Of a stretch of 64,000 bases of DNA, positions 8,781 to 19,025 are shown one piece after another. Every line of letters begins with the position of its first letter. Positions within the stretch are counted from its first letter, which is position 1. The stretch lies in the NCBI RefSeq assembly GCF_009827635.1, contig NZ_WTYW01000001.1, forward strand, positions 1 to 64,000. Direction: 5' to 3'. Origin of the DNA: Parapontixanthobacter aurantiacus. GTDB taxonomy: Bacteria; Pseudomonadota; Alphaproteobacteria; Sphingomonadales; Sphingomonadaceae. The translations under genes were made by a program, and so were the position numbers. The notes beneath the pieces were generated by a model. It searched no databases and was not told where the DNA came from. It saw only the letters and a program-made list of their open reading frames with translations.

Positions 8781-11199
8781 TCCATCACCGACCGGCTAGG
8801 GAAAAGACCCGGCCGCGCCCCGGATTATAAGGCGGAGAGCCGGGCGTTGGAAGCGCTGGCGAAGGAGCTGGCGAAGCGACCTAATAATCTGCTTCAAAAA
8901 TTGGCCGAAACGATTGTCCAGCTTGGTATCGGCGACTCTGCCGGCGTCAGCATCGAAGAGAAGGCAGATGTTCGCCAGTTCCGTTGGGTGGCTCTTGCCG
9001 GTGTCTGGAGTAAGCTGCGTGGCAGCACTATCCCGTTCGATGCTAGCCCGTGCGGGCTGGCAGTCGGGCGCGACGAGCTGCTGCTGATCGAAAGCCCGGA
9101 AAGGTTTTTCGCGGAGGCGCAAGTCGAGCCCCTTATCCATGAAAGCCTTCTGTTGCCGTTCCATGTGGATGGCAGGCCGGTCGGCACGCTCTGGGCCAAC
9201 GCGCATAACCCCACCCGAAAGTTCGACCGGGAAGATGCTCGGCTTCTGAGGAACCTGGCCCGCTTCGCCTCCGCTGGGTTTCGGACCGTCAAGGCACTGG
9301 AGGAAGCACGGGCCGGCAAGGACGAGCTTGAACAGCGGGTCGCAGCGCAGGTCGCCGAGATCCAGGCCGGCGAAGAAAAGTACCGCACGCTGTTCGAGAA
9401 CATGGGCCAGGGCTACGCCCTAGGTGAGGTAATCCGCGACGCCAACGGGCGCGCTGTCGACCTGCGCTACCTGGAGCTGAACCCTGCCTTCGAGCGGCTG
9501 TCGGGCATCCCGGTGGCAGAAGCGCAGGGACGCACAGTGCGCGAAGTTTACGAGACCGTGGAGCCCGAGTGGATCACGGGACTAGCACGCGCAGGATATC
9601 TCTCTCCTCCAAGAGGTCGCGAGCCGCGTTTTTCCGCCCATCGAGCGCGCGCGGGCGGAGGCGGCGCTGCGCGAAAGCGAGGAGCGGCAGGCGTTTCTCC
9701 TAATGTTAAGCGACGCGCTGCGACCGCTAACCGACGCCCTCGAAATTCAGGAGACTGCGACGCGCCTGCTGGGAGAGCATCTCGACGTCCGCGCCGTCAA
9801 TTACGGTCTCGTCGAAACGCTAGACGGGGTAGACCATTACGTCATCGATCGCGCCTACGTTGCGCCCGGCCGACGCTCCACCGTGGGCCGCTGGCCGATC
9901 ACCGACTTCCCCGGCTTCACCACTGTCATGCACGCGGGCGAGACGATGGCGGTCCACGATGTGGCCAACGACCCGAATTTGATGCCGCGAGACAAGGCGG
10001 GTTTAGCCTCGACCCAGACCCCCGCGTTCGTGATGGCGCCACTCGTCAAGAATGGGCAGCCAACGGCGATGCTCTGCGCCGTTGAGGACAGGCCGCGCAA
10101 ATGGACCAACGCGGAAATTGCATTGGTGCAAGAAGTAGCCGAACGCACTTGGGCCGCGGTCGAGCGCGCCAGTGCTGAAATGGCGTTACGTGAAGCCGAG
10201 CAACGCCTCCAAGTATTGATGGAAGGAATTCCTCAGCTCGTATGGGGTGCGGTGGAAGATGGTCGTTGGACCTGGGCAAGTCCGCAATGGACGGCATTCA
10301 CAGGGCAGGAGGAGCGGGACAGCCACGGTTGGGGTTGGCTCGATGCGGTACATCCCGATGATCGCGAGCGGGCGCAGGAGGCATGGGCGAACGCGGTCGA
10401 GCGAGGCGAGTTCCAGACCGATTATCGCGTTTGTCACGCGAGCGAGGACCGCTATCGCTGGTTCCAGACCCGTGCGACCCCAGTTCGCGATGCATTGGGG
10501 GCGATCATCGAATGGCTCGGCACATCGACCGATGTCGATGATCTTCGCGAGTTGCAGGAGCGCCAGCGCGTGCTGGTCGGGGAACTCCAGCATCGCACGC
10601 GGAACTTGCTGGGCGTCGTCCGTACAATGGCAAACCGCACCGGCGATACAAGCGATGACTTTCCCGATTTCCGTGTCCGGTTCCAAGACCGACTTGAGGC
10701 CTTGGCGCGGGTCCAGGGGCTATTGTCGCGCTTGAGTGACGACGATCGCGTGGCTTTCGACGAACTGATCGAGACCGAGTTGAAGGCCATGGACAATTCG
10801 GACGGTCAGGTGACGCTCGACGGCCCGCGTGGCATTCGCCTGCGGTCAAGCACGGTGCAGATGCTCGGAATGGCGCTCCATGAATTGGCTACGAACGCGG
10901 TCAAATACGGCGCGTTGAGCAAACCTGACGCCCGGCTTGTGGTCCGGTGGCATATGGACCCACCGGACCGCCGAGGACGCCCTTGGCTGCGCATCGACTG
11001 GCGCGAGAGTGGCGTTCGCATGCCGCCGGCTGGGGTCGCGAAGCTGGGCACCGGGCAAGGGCGCGAGCTTATCGAAGGCGCGTTGCCATATCAGCTCAGC
11101 GCCGAAACGAGCTTTGAACTTGGTCCCGATGGCGTGCATTGCGCCATTGCCATCCCGGTGTCGGCGAGCAACGTCCAAGCGGAGAGCAGCCATGCCTGA
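8781..11199 (+). pseudogene. HWE-family sensor histidine kinase (GAF-PAS-GAF-PAS-kinase), start lost and frameshifted
   Basis: Part 1 runs from about 8781 to 9590. It has a GAF domain (GDSAGVSI, LLLPFHVDGRPVGTLWA), a coiled segment and a PAS start (YRTLFENMGQGYALGEV). In its frame the conserved-looking segment DRLGKRPGRAPDYKAESRAL precedes any ATG and is cut off by TAA at 8778; only TTG at 8847 could start it. Part 2 is one frame over. It resumes at about 9598 with SLLQEVASRVF and continues with a second GAF, a PAS (PQLVWGAVEDGRWTW) and the HWE kinase core: QHRTRNLLGVVR with the phosphoryl His, then HELATNAVKYGALS. ATG at 9703 could give a 498-aa product with the second GAF, PAS and kinase. 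The first PAS is cut off and joined to the end of another GAF, so an internal deletion is more likely than a simple base error. The response regulator overlaps its end. Confidence 0.7.
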
Positions 11200-11566
11200 A
11201 GAGAAGTTCTCCGGATTAGCGATCTTGATCGCTGAGGACGAATACTATGTGGCGACCGAACTTGCGCGCGAACTCGCTCGTGCCGGGGCAACCGTGATCG
11301 GACCTGCCCCCTCGGTGGACAAGGCGCTCGATCTCAACGGGTCGCATGCGCGCATTGACGCTGCGCTTCTCGACGTGAACCTTGGGGGAGAGATCGTGTT
11401 CTCGGTCGCCGACTTGCTGCGCGAGCGACACGTGCCTTTCCTGTTCGCGACAGGCTACGACCGCTCGATGATCCCACCACGGTTCGACGACGTAGTAAGG
11501 TGCGAAAAGCCGGTCGGAGCGGATAAATTGGGTGCCGCGTTAGCCAACGTTCTATCTGGCAAATAA
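11192..11566 (+). CDS. stand-alone response regulator receiver
   Basis: The 124-aa product is a single receiver domain: acidic pair in AEDEYYVA, phospho-acceptor Asp in ALLDVNLGGE (near residue 56), FATGYD switch residues and the conserved Lys in CEKPVG. No output domain follows. It starts 8 bp before the stop of the HWE kinase gene, so the two are translationally coupled and form a sensor/regulator pair, as is typical for HWE kinases. Because the kinase is damaged, the regulator may now be orphan or served by the shortened kinase from 9703. Confidence 0.85.
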   Translation: MPEEKFSGLAILIAEDEYYVATELARELARAGATVIGPAPSVDKALDLNGSHARIDAALLDVNLGGEIVFSVADLLRERHVPFLFATGYDRSMIPPRFDDVVRCEKPVGADKLGAALANVLSGK

Positions 11567-11826
11567 AAGGGCATCATTTACTGGAAAATTATAGCTTAGC
11601 GGCTGGATAGTCCCCTGCCTGCCGTCTCGAAGTTGAATCGGAGGCAAGGTCGGAAGCGACTAGGCGCAACTCTGAACCACGGCACCGGCGACCTTGAGCA
11701 TGTCCATACTCATTCATCGCCGTTTCCTCGAAACTGTCTGCAAAGGGACATTTGCGGGACGGCAGCTTCTCACGCTCGATTGGCCAGAAGCTGCCAATCA
11801 GCTGTCGGCCCAAATCGAGCCAAAGC

Positions 11827-13212
11827 TCAAACCATGTTGCTGGGACGTACGAGCCGATCGAAAGTCTGGGCGTCGACTAGCCCGAGGTCCAGCCCGGCGT
11901 CTTTCAGTGTCGTGCCATTCTTTAAGGCGTGCTTGGCGATCTTGGCAGCGTTGTCGTAGCCGATCTCGGGCGCCAGCGCAGTGACCAGCATCAGCGAGCG
12001 TTTGACCAATTCGGCTATCCGCTCTTCGTTTGGCTCGATCCCGACAACGCAACGCCGTGCAAAGCTATCCATTCCGATCGCAAGCAGTTCGATCGAGCGC
12101 AGGACGTTCGCACCGATTACCGGCATGAAGGTATTCAATTCGAACTGGCCTTGCATCCCGCCGACCGTGACGGCCTGATGGTTGCCAATCACCTGGGCGG
12201 CGACCATCGTGAGCATCTCGACCTGCGTCGGATTGACTTTCCCCGGCATAATGGAGCTGCCCGGTTCGTTCGCCGGTAGCGAAAGTTCGCCAAGACCCGA
12301 TCTCGGCCCTGATGCGAGCAGCCTTACATCGTTGGCGATCTTGTTCAACGCCACGGCCAACGTGTTCAGCGCGCCCGAAAAGGAAACGAGGCCGTCCTTC
12401 GCTGCAAGCTGTTCGAACGCGTTTTCAGCCGGCCGGAACCTCTCGCCAGTAATTTCGGACAGCGCCGCTACCATATCGTCGCGCCAACCTTGAGGGGCAT
12501 TTAGCCCTGTGCCCACGGCTGTCCCGCCGATTGCGAGGACGCTCAGGTCCCGCTCGAGCGAATTTTCGATACGGTCTCGGCAACTCGCAAGCTGCGCGGC
12601 ATAGCCTGAGAATTCCTGTCCGAGTGTCAGCGGCGTTGCGTCCTGCGTATGGGTACGGCCAATCTTCACGATATCGGAAAAGGCGCGGGCTTTGGTATCG
12701 AGCGCTGAATGAAGCGCATTCAGCGCGGGCAAAAGCTGCTGCCGCGAAGTCAATATGGCTGCGATGTGCAAGGCCGTAGGGAAACTATCGTTGGAGCTTT
12801 GCGATTGGTTGACGTGATCGTTGGGATGGACAGGTTGTTTGCCGCCCCGCGTGCCAACCAGATTGTCGTTCGCGATACCGGCGATCACCTCATTGACGTT
12901 CATATTGGTCTGCGTGCCGCTGCCGGTCTGGAAGATCGTAAGCGGAAACTGGTCATCGTGATTGCCGGCTCTCACTGACTTTGCAGCCGCCTCGATCGCA
13001 TCGGCCAGCTTCGCATCAAGGCCATGCTTGCGATTTATCAGCGCAGCAGCCTGCTTCACCGCTGCTTGCGCATGGACGATCTGGATCGGCATGCGCTGGT
13101 GGTCGGGGAAGGGAAAGTTCTCCAGACTGCGCTGGGTTTGCGCGCCCCAATAGGCGGATGCCGGAACTTCGATCGGGCCGATGGAGTCGGTTTCCGTACG
13201 TGTGTCGCTCAA
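11827..13212 (-). CDS. fumC: class II fumarate hydratase
   Basis: The product of 461 aa has the usual FumC length. It catalyses fumarate to malate in the citric acid cycle. Visible motifs are TGSGTQTNMN, GRTHTQDATPLTLGQEFSGY with the catalytic His, and the fumarase/aspartase signature GSSIMPGKVNP. The frame extends upstream to an ATG at 13290, but FumC proteins begin with SDTRTETDSIGPI-like sequence, which here follows TTG at 13212; a GGAG lies about 8 bases upstream. The TTG start gives the right length. The gene is convergent with the response regulator. Whether it is the only fumarase of the strain cannot be seen. Confidence 0.9.
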   Translation of the reverse strand: MSDTRTETDSIGPIEVPASAYWGAQTQRSLENFPFPDHQRMPIQIVHAQAAVKQAAALINRKHGLDAKLADAIEAAAKSVRAGNHDDQFPLTIFQTGSGTQTNMNVNEVIAGIANDNLVGTRGGKQPVHPNDHVNQSQSSNDSFPTALHIAAILTSRQQLLPALNALHSALDTKARAFSDIVKIGRTHTQDATPLTLGQEFSGYAAQLASCRDRIENSLERDLSVLAIGGTAVGTGLNAPQGWRDDMVAALSEITGERFRPAENAFEQLAAKDGLVSFSGALNTLAVALNKIANDVRLLASGPRSGLGELSLPANEPGSSIMPGKVNPTQVEMLTMVAAQVIGNHQAVTVGGMQGQFELNTFMPVIGANVLRSIELLAIGMDSFARRCVVGIEPNEERIAELVKRSLMLVTALAPEIGYDNAAKIAKHALKNGTTLKDAGLDLGLVDAQTFDRLVRPSNMV

Positions 13213-13571
13213 GAAGACGCTCCAAGTTTCTTTGGCTGATAAAGCTCGAGTTTTGGCCGTAGCAGAGAAATATTGCCATTTCTTCCGCAAGCGATGGTAT
13301 CAAAAGATCGCGATCATTTTTTGGCATGCCTAATGATCGTAACGTCCAGCACGTGTGAAGGATGTGTACGGCCAACTATCGCGACCTTACAATCCGCATC
13401 TGTGATCACTTTAAAGCGCCCACAGTTTCGATCCCGCCCAAAGGACGGAGACGGCGTGATCATCGTCGTCACGGAGGTTGAATTGCGCCCCAAGCAAACA
13501 AGGATCAAGGGAACCGGGGCGTGGGAGGGGCCGTAGGATATTCATTTCCTTCAGAAAGCCGAAAGGTTGAT
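13213..13571. promoter_or_regulatory. divergent intergenic region between fumC and SDR, with possible EcfG-type promoter
   Basis: No gene is recognised. On the plus strand GGAAC (13510-13514) and CGTA (13532-13535) are separated by 17 bases, close to the alphaproteobacterial general-stress (EcfG) promoter GGAAC-N16/17-CGTT. It lies 37 bp before the SDR start. The match lacks the last T, so this is tentative. Confidence 0.3.
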
Positions 13572-14591
13572 ATGCGCAATCAGTTAAACTTGAAGCCCCT
13601 TAATAAGCAGGTTCTCGTAATTACCGGAGCGACCTCCGGACATGGCTTGTGCACCACTCAGATGGCCGCGAAACAGGGCGCCAAGGTCATGCTTGCGGCG
13701 CGGGACGAGAAGGCGCTCGCCGAGGTTTGCGAGGACATTCGCCGCCAGGGCGGGACGGCTGATTATGTAGCTACCGATGTTTCGGTCGAAGCGGAGGTAC
13801 AGCGCCTCGCCGACCAGACAATCGAGCGATTTGGCGGCTTCGACACTTGGGTCAACAACGCAGGTATCGGCGTCTACTCGCAGGTTCTCGATCTCGACAT
13901 AGACGATCACCGCAAGGTTTTCGAGACCAACTACTGGGGCGTCGTCTACGGTTCGACCATCGCTGCCCGCCACCTGAAGGACAAGCCCGGCGGCGGCGCG
14001 CTGATTAACATCGGCTCGATCAATTCGGATATTCCGAGTCCGATCCTTGCGTCCTACAATGCCTCGAAACACGCGGTGAAGGGCTTCACCGATTCTTTCC
14101 GGATCGAACTGCAAATGAACGAGCAGCCCGTTTCCGTGACCCTCATTCAGCCGAGCGCGATCGGCACTCCGTTCCCGCAGCACGCACGCAATACGACCGG
14201 ATACGAGGCGCGTTTGCCCAAGCCAATCTACGCTCCTGAAGTCGTAGCGCGCGCGATCCTCGATGCGGCGGAGCACCAGCGCCGCGACGTCGTGGTTGGC
14301 GGAGCCGGCAAGTTCCAGATACTTGGCGCCGGGGTGCTTCCGCGTGTGTTCGACAAAATCGCTACCACTATGGCGGATAAACTTGTCGACAGAAGCCAGC
14401 CTATACAGGATCGGGAGGGGAATCTGTACGATCCGCAAGGGAATGACGGCGATGTCGAAGGTCGCCAGCACGGCAGACATTTCAGCGTTACTACTGCCGT
14501 GGGCCGTCATCCATGGACCGTAGCGGGAGCCTTGCTGAGCCTTGTCGCCGCGGGATTATGGGCTACGAAGGAAGCGCGGTGGAGATCCTAA
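13572..14591 (+). CDS. SDR-family oxidoreductase with C-terminal membrane segment
   Basis: The 339-aa product is a classical-type short-chain dehydrogenase: nucleotide motif TGATSGHG near residue 20, NNAGIG, the Ser of the SINSD region and catalytic YNASK. The last about 100 residues extend beyond the SDR core and end in a hydrophobic helix, TVAGALLSLVAAGLWA, that may anchor it in the membrane. The upstream frame begins at 13521, but ATG at 13572 leads directly into the fold and was chosen. Substrate unknown. This long type is common in alphaproteobacterial stress regions, which agrees with the possible EcfG promoter before it. Confidence 0.75.
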   Translation: MRNQLNLKPLNKQVLVITGATSGHGLCTTQMAAKQGAKVMLAARDEKALAEVCEDIRRQGGTADYVATDVSVEAEVQRLADQTIERFGGFDTWVNNAGIGVYSQVLDLDIDDHRKVFETNYWGVVYGSTIAARHLKDKPGGGALINIGSINSDIPSPILASYNASKHAVKGFTDSFRIELQMNEQPVSVTLIQPSAIGTPFPQHARNTTGYEARLPKPIYAPEVVARAILDAAEHQRRDVVVGGAGKFQILGAGVLPRVFDKIATTMADKLVDRSQPIQDREGNLYDPQGNDGDVEGRQHGRHFSVTTAVGRHPWTVAGALLSLVAAGLWATKEARWRS

Positions 14592-14683
14592 TTCTTTGTC
14601 CTCGCGGACATCGGCGGAGGATGCGGACAACTTATGCGTTAGCATAATTCGCAGAAGCGTCACAAGAGAGATCGGATAGAGGC

Positions 14684-15286
14684 ATGGCCGATTGGATCCG
14701 GAGCCTGATGGAAAACGGTGGGTGTCTCACCATCGCCCTTCTCATGTTCCTCGAGAACGTCTTTCCGCCGATCCCATCTGAAGTCATCACGCCGCTCGCC
14801 GGAAGTCTGGCGACGGACGGACAACTGGGCATTGTCGCTGTGATCGCCGCCGGATCCGCCGGCTCGGTTGCTGGAGCGCTGCTCTGGTTCGCAATCGGCA
14901 AGATGACGGGCGACAAGCGGCTGAAGGCTTGGAGCGCAAAGCATGGCCGTTGGGTTACGCTTAGTCCGGAGGATATTAGGAAGGCGGAAAACTGGTTCGA
15001 GAAGCACGGAACGAAAGCGGTGTTTCTTGCCCGGCTGGTGCCGACCCTTCGAACGCTCTTAGCTATTCCTGCGGGGATCTTCGCCATGCCTCTGTTGAAG
15101 TTCATTCCTCTTACCTTCGCGGGCACGCTTCTATGGGAGGGCGCTCTGGCGTTTGCCGGCTACCAACTCGGCGACAACTATCAGCAGATTGAGCATTATC
15201 TCAACCCGATCACGACCGGCATATTCGTGATACTTGTTCTCTACTATCTCTACCGGGTTATCACGTTTCGATCAGACAAAGCGTGA
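14684..15286 (+). CDS. DedA-family membrane protein
   Basis: The 200-aa product has four to five hydrophobic segments and the family marks FLENVFPPIPSEV near residue 23 and FLARLVPTLRTLLAIPAG near residue 112, with the conserved Arg residues. DedA/SNARE-associated proteins are inner-membrane proteins; some are undecaprenyl-phosphate or phospholipid flippases and influence membrane potential and drug tolerance. It stands alone on its strand, about 90 bp after the SDR gene. Confidence 0.85.
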   Translation: MADWIRSLMENGGCLTIALLMFLENVFPPIPSEVITPLAGSLATDGQLGIVAVIAAGSAGSVAGALLWFAIGKMTGDKRLKAWSAKHGRWVTLSPEDIRKAENWFEKHGTKAVFLARLVPTLRTLLAIPAGIFAMPLLKFIPLTFAGTLLWEGALAFAGYQLGDNYQQIEHYLNPITTGIFVILVLYYLYRVITFRSDKA

Positions 15287-15447
15287 CCGTGTACTTTTGC
15301 CAGCGAGGTATGCGAGACATCCACAAATGCACCGAGTGCGACCTCAAGCGCGTCGAGGCTCCGGTGAGAAGCACATCGCGTCATGATGCAGCGTCTTTCG
15401 TCGGCCGGGTCGGGGGTTAGTTTCTGCTGACGATCCTCGCCCTCGCG

Positions 15448-16149
15448 TTGCTGCCTTCGCTCGGTAATCTCATTGGTATCGGGCTTGCCGAATGGCGGCG
15501 GCCGCCCGAGTGGCTCGTGGGCGGCGCGCTTCATGCCGCGGCCGGGATCGCCACAGCGGTCGCTGCGATCGAGCTCATCCCGCGTTCACAGGACCGGATC
15601 GAAACCTGGATGCTGGCTCTCGCAATCATCATCGGGGCTGTAGGTTCTGCCGGCATCGCGAAGGCGACGCGGGGGATCCGGGCGCAGATGAGCAATGCTG
15701 CCGGCCGCGCTACCACCTGGGGCGCTTATGCGGCGGTCGGCGTGGACCTCTTCACCGACGGCCTGATGACCGGGGCGGGCGGCGCGGTCGCGCAGGAGCT
15801 AGGCTTGTTGCTTGCCCTGTCGCAAGTCGTCGGCAATCTCCCGGGCGGATTCGCGATCGCAGCAAATTTCCGTTCCGCGAAGATAGCGCGCAGCGTTCGG
15901 TGGCGCGCGTTTGCCATCTATCCCGTTCTGCCGGTGCTCGGCGGATTCATCGGTTATCTCGTGTTGTCCGATGCGGGCGATATCCTGACCGGCTTCGTCC
16001 TTGCGCTGTTCGCGGGCCTGCTTCTCACCGCGACGATCGAGGACATCGTGCCCGAAGCAGACCAACCGAAAGCGAAACGCCGTATCTCAAGCCCGGCATT
16101 CGCGCTCGGCTTCGCAGCCCTGCTGCTGACCTCTGCTTATCTGGACTAA
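15448..16149 (+). CDS. ZIP-like metal transporter, 5' end uncertain
   Basis: The 233-aa product has about seven hydrophobic segments. HAAAGIATAVAAIELIP and GVDLFTDGLMTGAG resemble the metal-binding helices of ZIP (GufA-like) transporters, although some of the usual His residues are replaced by Asp. The only possible start near the beginning is TTG at 15448. Hydrophobic sequence in the same frame (FLLTILALA) continues upstream until TAG at 15418 without an ATG, as if the start had been cut off by an indel. The gene may therefore be damaged or use a non-standard start. Its substrate cannot be told. Confidence 0.55.
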   Translation: MLPSLGNLIGIGLAEWRRPPEWLVGGALHAAAGIATAVAAIELIPRSQDRIETWMLALAIIIGAVGSAGIAKATRGIRAQMSNAAGRATTWGAYAAVGVDLFTDGLMTGAGGAVAQELGLLLALSQVVGNLPGGFAIAANFRSAKIARSVRWRAFAIYPVLPVLGGFIGYLVLSDAGDILTGFVLALFAGLLLTATIEDIVPEADQPKAKRRISSPAFALGFAALLLTSAYLD

Positions 16150-16153
16150 AGCG

Positions 16154-16432
16154 TCAACCGACGATCGCTGGGAGCACGCTGTAGACAATGCCGACGGCAG
16201 AAATCGCAATGCCGAGGCCCGGTATGCTGGTGAGTGAGACGGTATCCGAGCGCCGCCATAACCAGACCATCGCGCCGAGTGCCGGAACCGTGAGAGCTGC
16301 AGCAATCCAGCGAGCAGCGGGCTGATCGGGGAAGGTGCTGCTCGCTGCCCAAAGAAGCGAGAAATGCACCGCCCAGACGCTCAGTGCGAGCGTCGGGGTC
16401 AGCCAGTCGATCGCATTGCGATAGTCGCGCAA
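16154..16432 (-). CDS. small membrane protein of the caa3 oxidase cluster
   Basis: The 92-aa product is hydrophobic with three helices (about residues 10-30, 36-55 and 63-85). It is read from TTG at 16432, five bases after the stop of ctaD, on the same strand. I do not recognise a family. Position at the end of the oxidase operon suggests an accessory or small subunit-like role, comparable to the small membrane subunits seen behind caa3 and cbb3 oxidases, but no motif proves it. Confidence 0.5.
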   Translation of the reverse strand: MRDYRNAIDWLTPTLALSVWAVHFSLLWAASSTFPDQPAARWIAAALTVPALGAMVWLWRRSDTVSLTSIPGLGIAISAVGIVYSVLPAIVG

Positions 16433-16436
16433 TTTC

Positions 16437-19025
16437 TCAAACCCCCGGAAACAGACGGACGACCAGCGCGATCGCGAGGCCCTGTAGCGCCGCATAACCG
16501 ATGAAGCGCACTACGACGTCGAGCGTGACACTGGCTGGTGCGACCAGCAGCCCCTTGCCGCTGCGGTAGCCGAGATACAGCGCCATGATGAAGGCGACCA
16601 CAACGACACAGGCCTGGAACGAAAGCAGCGCGAAGACGGCCGCGCCCTGCCCGCTGGCATCGGGCTCGAGCCCGGCGCCGGTCCATCCCGTCCAGTCCCA
16701 CCATATCGCCACCGAAAGCAGGGATGCTCCGATCGTGGCCATTAGCCAAGGCCCCTGACCGGGAAACGTCTTCTCGGGTTTGGATGCGAGTATGCGCCGC
16801 GACAGCCACGCCGAACCGAACGCGAGCAGCAGAAGCGTTGAAATCCCTCCGGTCTGCGCCACTGCGGGCGGAGCGATCCAGAACTGCGGGTTGATACCAT
16901 AAAGATAAAGATAGCTGAAAATACCCATGAAGGCGATCATGCCCATCACGACGATGAGGGTATTCAGCGCCCACCAGCCGTGGCTCGACGGACCCGTGAT
17001 TGCGATCGGGACGACGATACCGCCGCCGATATCGGCCGTGTCCTGCTTGATCGGTCGGTCGGTTTCCCACAGCCAGCGCAACACGCATCCCACCGCGACC
17101 ACGCCGCTGAAAACGGAGAAGGCGTAGGCCTGCACCGTCAGGGCGAGGAAGAAGGCAGCCGTGAAGACCGCTGCGCTGATCGGCCAGGGCGACGGGCCCG
17201 GCATCAGTTGCAGATACTGCGGTTCTGCGTTGATGGGGCTGGTGATGATCGTTTCGCGCAGGCCGGTCGCGCTGTTGGGCAGGAAGTAGCGCCCCTCTGC
17301 CACGTCGTCGCAGATGTTCGGATCGTCCCACAGCGGCTCGCGGCTTTTTACGAGCGGGATGGAGCGGGTCGAGTACATTCCCGTAGGCAGCCATTCGAGC
17401 GTGCCACCGCCGTAAATATTCCCTGCATCGTCGCTCGTCGTGAAACGAAAGTTCCGGGCGAGGTCGACGAGGAAGACGATTACCCCCGCCGCGATAATGA
17501 ACGCGCCGACCGTGGAGATCAGGTTGAGCAGGTCCAGCCCCCGGTCGGGCAGATAGGTATAGACCCTGCGCGGCATGCCCATGAAGCCGGTCAGATGCAT
17601 CGGCAGGAAGGTAACGTGAAGGCCGGTGAACATCAGCCAGAAGACCCATTTCCCGAGCCTTTCCGACAGCGCGTTCGTCGATGTCATCCCGACCCAGTAA
17701 TAGAAGGCCGCGAACATCGGGAATACCATGCCGCCCAGCAGCACGTAATGGAGATGCGCGACGATGAAATAGGTGTCGTGCGCTTGCCAGTCGAACGGGA
17801 CCATGCCGACCATGACGCCGGTCAGACCCCCCATCACGAAGATCGTTATGCTGCCGACCACGAACAGGGCGGGCGTCGACCATTTGATCTTTCCGGCCGC
17901 CAGCGTCGCGATCCAGCAGAAGACCTGAATGCCCGCTGGCAGGCTCACCGCCATGCTCGCGGCGCTGAAATAGCCGGTGGAGACGCGCGGCATGCCGGTT
18001 GCGAACATATGGTGTGCCCATACCCCGAAGCTGATGAAACCGGTCGCGACGAGAGCCAGTACGTTGAGGCGGTAGCCGACGAGTTCGGTGCGCGCGATCG
18101 TCGCCACCATCATGCTCATCAGGCCGGCAGCGGGCAGAAAGATGATGTAGACTTCGGGATGGCCGAAGAACCAGAACAAGTGCTGCCATAGGAGCGGGTC
18201 CCCTCCGCGCGTCGGATCGAAGAACGGCCAGTTGAACGCCCGTTCCAGCTCCAAGAGCAACGTGCCGAGAATTACGCTGGGAAAGGCGATGACGATCATC
18301 ACCGCGAATACCAGCATGGCCCAGGCGAACATCGGCATCCGGTCGAGCGTCATGCCCGGCGCGCGGGTGCGCAGGACGCCGACGATGATCTCGATCGCGC
18401 CGGCAATCGCGCTGATCTCGATAAAACCGATCCCGAGCAGCCAGAAGTCTGTGTTGATCTCGGGGCTGTAAGCGATGGAAGTCAGCGGCGGATACATGAA
18501 CCACCCACCATCGGGCGCAAGGCCGACAAAAATGCTGGCAAAGAAACACAAGCCTCCGACGAAATACGCCCAGAAGGCGTAGGCGGAGAGGCGCGGAAAC
18601 GGCAGATCGCGGGCCGCCAGCATCTGCGGCAGCAGCATGATGCCGATCGCCTCGACCATCGGTACGGCAAACAAGAACATCATCACCGTACCGTGCATGG
18701 TGAAGAACTGATTGTAGGTCTCCTGCGGCAGGAAATCCTGCAAAGGCGCGGCAAGCTGCACCCGCATACCCAGCGCAAGAATACCGGCGAGCAGGAAGAA
18801 AAGGAACGCGGTCGCGACGTAGAAGAAGCCGACGTAGTTGTTGTTGACGACCGTCAGTAGCCCCCAGCCCTTGGGATTGTCCCAAATGCGTTCGAGTTCC
18901 TCAACCTCGCCTTCCGGGCGGGGTCGATGCGTCGGGAAAAGGCGGTAGAGTTCGTGGTCGAAGCCGGTCTCGGACTCGTGCCCTTCCATCGCGGCGCGCG
19001 TCCGGTCCAGCGGACTGCTGCTCAT
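16437..19025 (-). CDS. ctaD: cytochrome c oxidase subunit I + III fusion
   Basis: The 862-aa product joins subunit I (about residues 50-580) to subunit III (from about 650). Subunit I has the low-spin haem His in TMHGTVMMFLF, the CuB His and cross-linked Tyr in WFFGHPEVYIIFLP, the CuB pair in WAHHMF and the two haem-ligand His in VAHLHYVLLGG. The ATG overlaps the stop of subunit II as ATGA, which fixes the start at 19025 rather than 19043. It is the catalytic core of a caa3-type terminal oxidase. The cluster order (cyt c, subunit II, subunit I+III, small protein) indicates one operon. Confidence 0.92.
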   Translation of the reverse strand: MSSSPLDRTRAAMEGHESETGFDHELYRLFPTHRPRPEGEVEELERIWDNPKGWGLLTVVNNNYVGFFYVATAFLFFLLAGILALGMRVQLAAPLQDFLPQETYNQFFTMHGTVMMFLFAVPMVEAIGIMLLPQMLAARDLPFPRLSAYAFWAYFVGGLCFFASIFVGLAPDGGWFMYPPLTSIAYSPEINTDFWLLGIGFIEISAIAGAIEIIVGVLRTRAPGMTLDRMPMFAWAMLVFAVMIVIAFPSVILGTLLLELERAFNWPFFDPTRGGDPLLWQHLFWFFGHPEVYIIFLPAAGLMSMMVATIARTELVGYRLNVLALVATGFISFGVWAHHMFATGMPRVSTGYFSAASMAVSLPAGIQVFCWIATLAAGKIKWSTPALFVVGSITIFVMGGLTGVMVGMVPFDWQAHDTYFIVAHLHYVLLGGMVFPMFAAFYYWVGMTSTNALSERLGKWVFWLMFTGLHVTFLPMHLTGFMGMPRRVYTYLPDRGLDLLNLISTVGAFIIAAGVIVFLVDLARNFRFTTSDDAGNIYGGGTLEWLPTGMYSTRSIPLVKSREPLWDDPNICDDVAEGRYFLPNSATGLRETIITSPINAEPQYLQLMPGPSPWPISAAVFTAAFFLALTVQAYAFSVFSGVVAVGCVLRWLWETDRPIKQDTADIGGGIVVPIAITGPSSHGWWALNTLIVVMGMIAFMGIFSYLYLYGINPQFWIAPPAVAQTGGISTLLLLAFGSAWLSRRILASKPEKTFPGQGPWLMATIGASLLSVAIWWDWTGWTGAGLEPDASGQGAAVFALLSFQACVVVVAFIMALYLGYRSGKGLLVAPASVTLDVVVRFIGYAALQGLAIALVVRLFPGV

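Noticed and set aside
8417-8830. 137-aa frame beside the att site as an excisionase or integrase relic
   Set aside because: Arg/Glu-rich sequence without helix-turn-helix or tyrosine-recombinase motifs; it also spans the strong terminator hairpin.
16399-18885. 828-aa frame overlapping ctaD
   Set aside because: Arg/Gly-rich +1 shadow of the oxidase gene; no domain.
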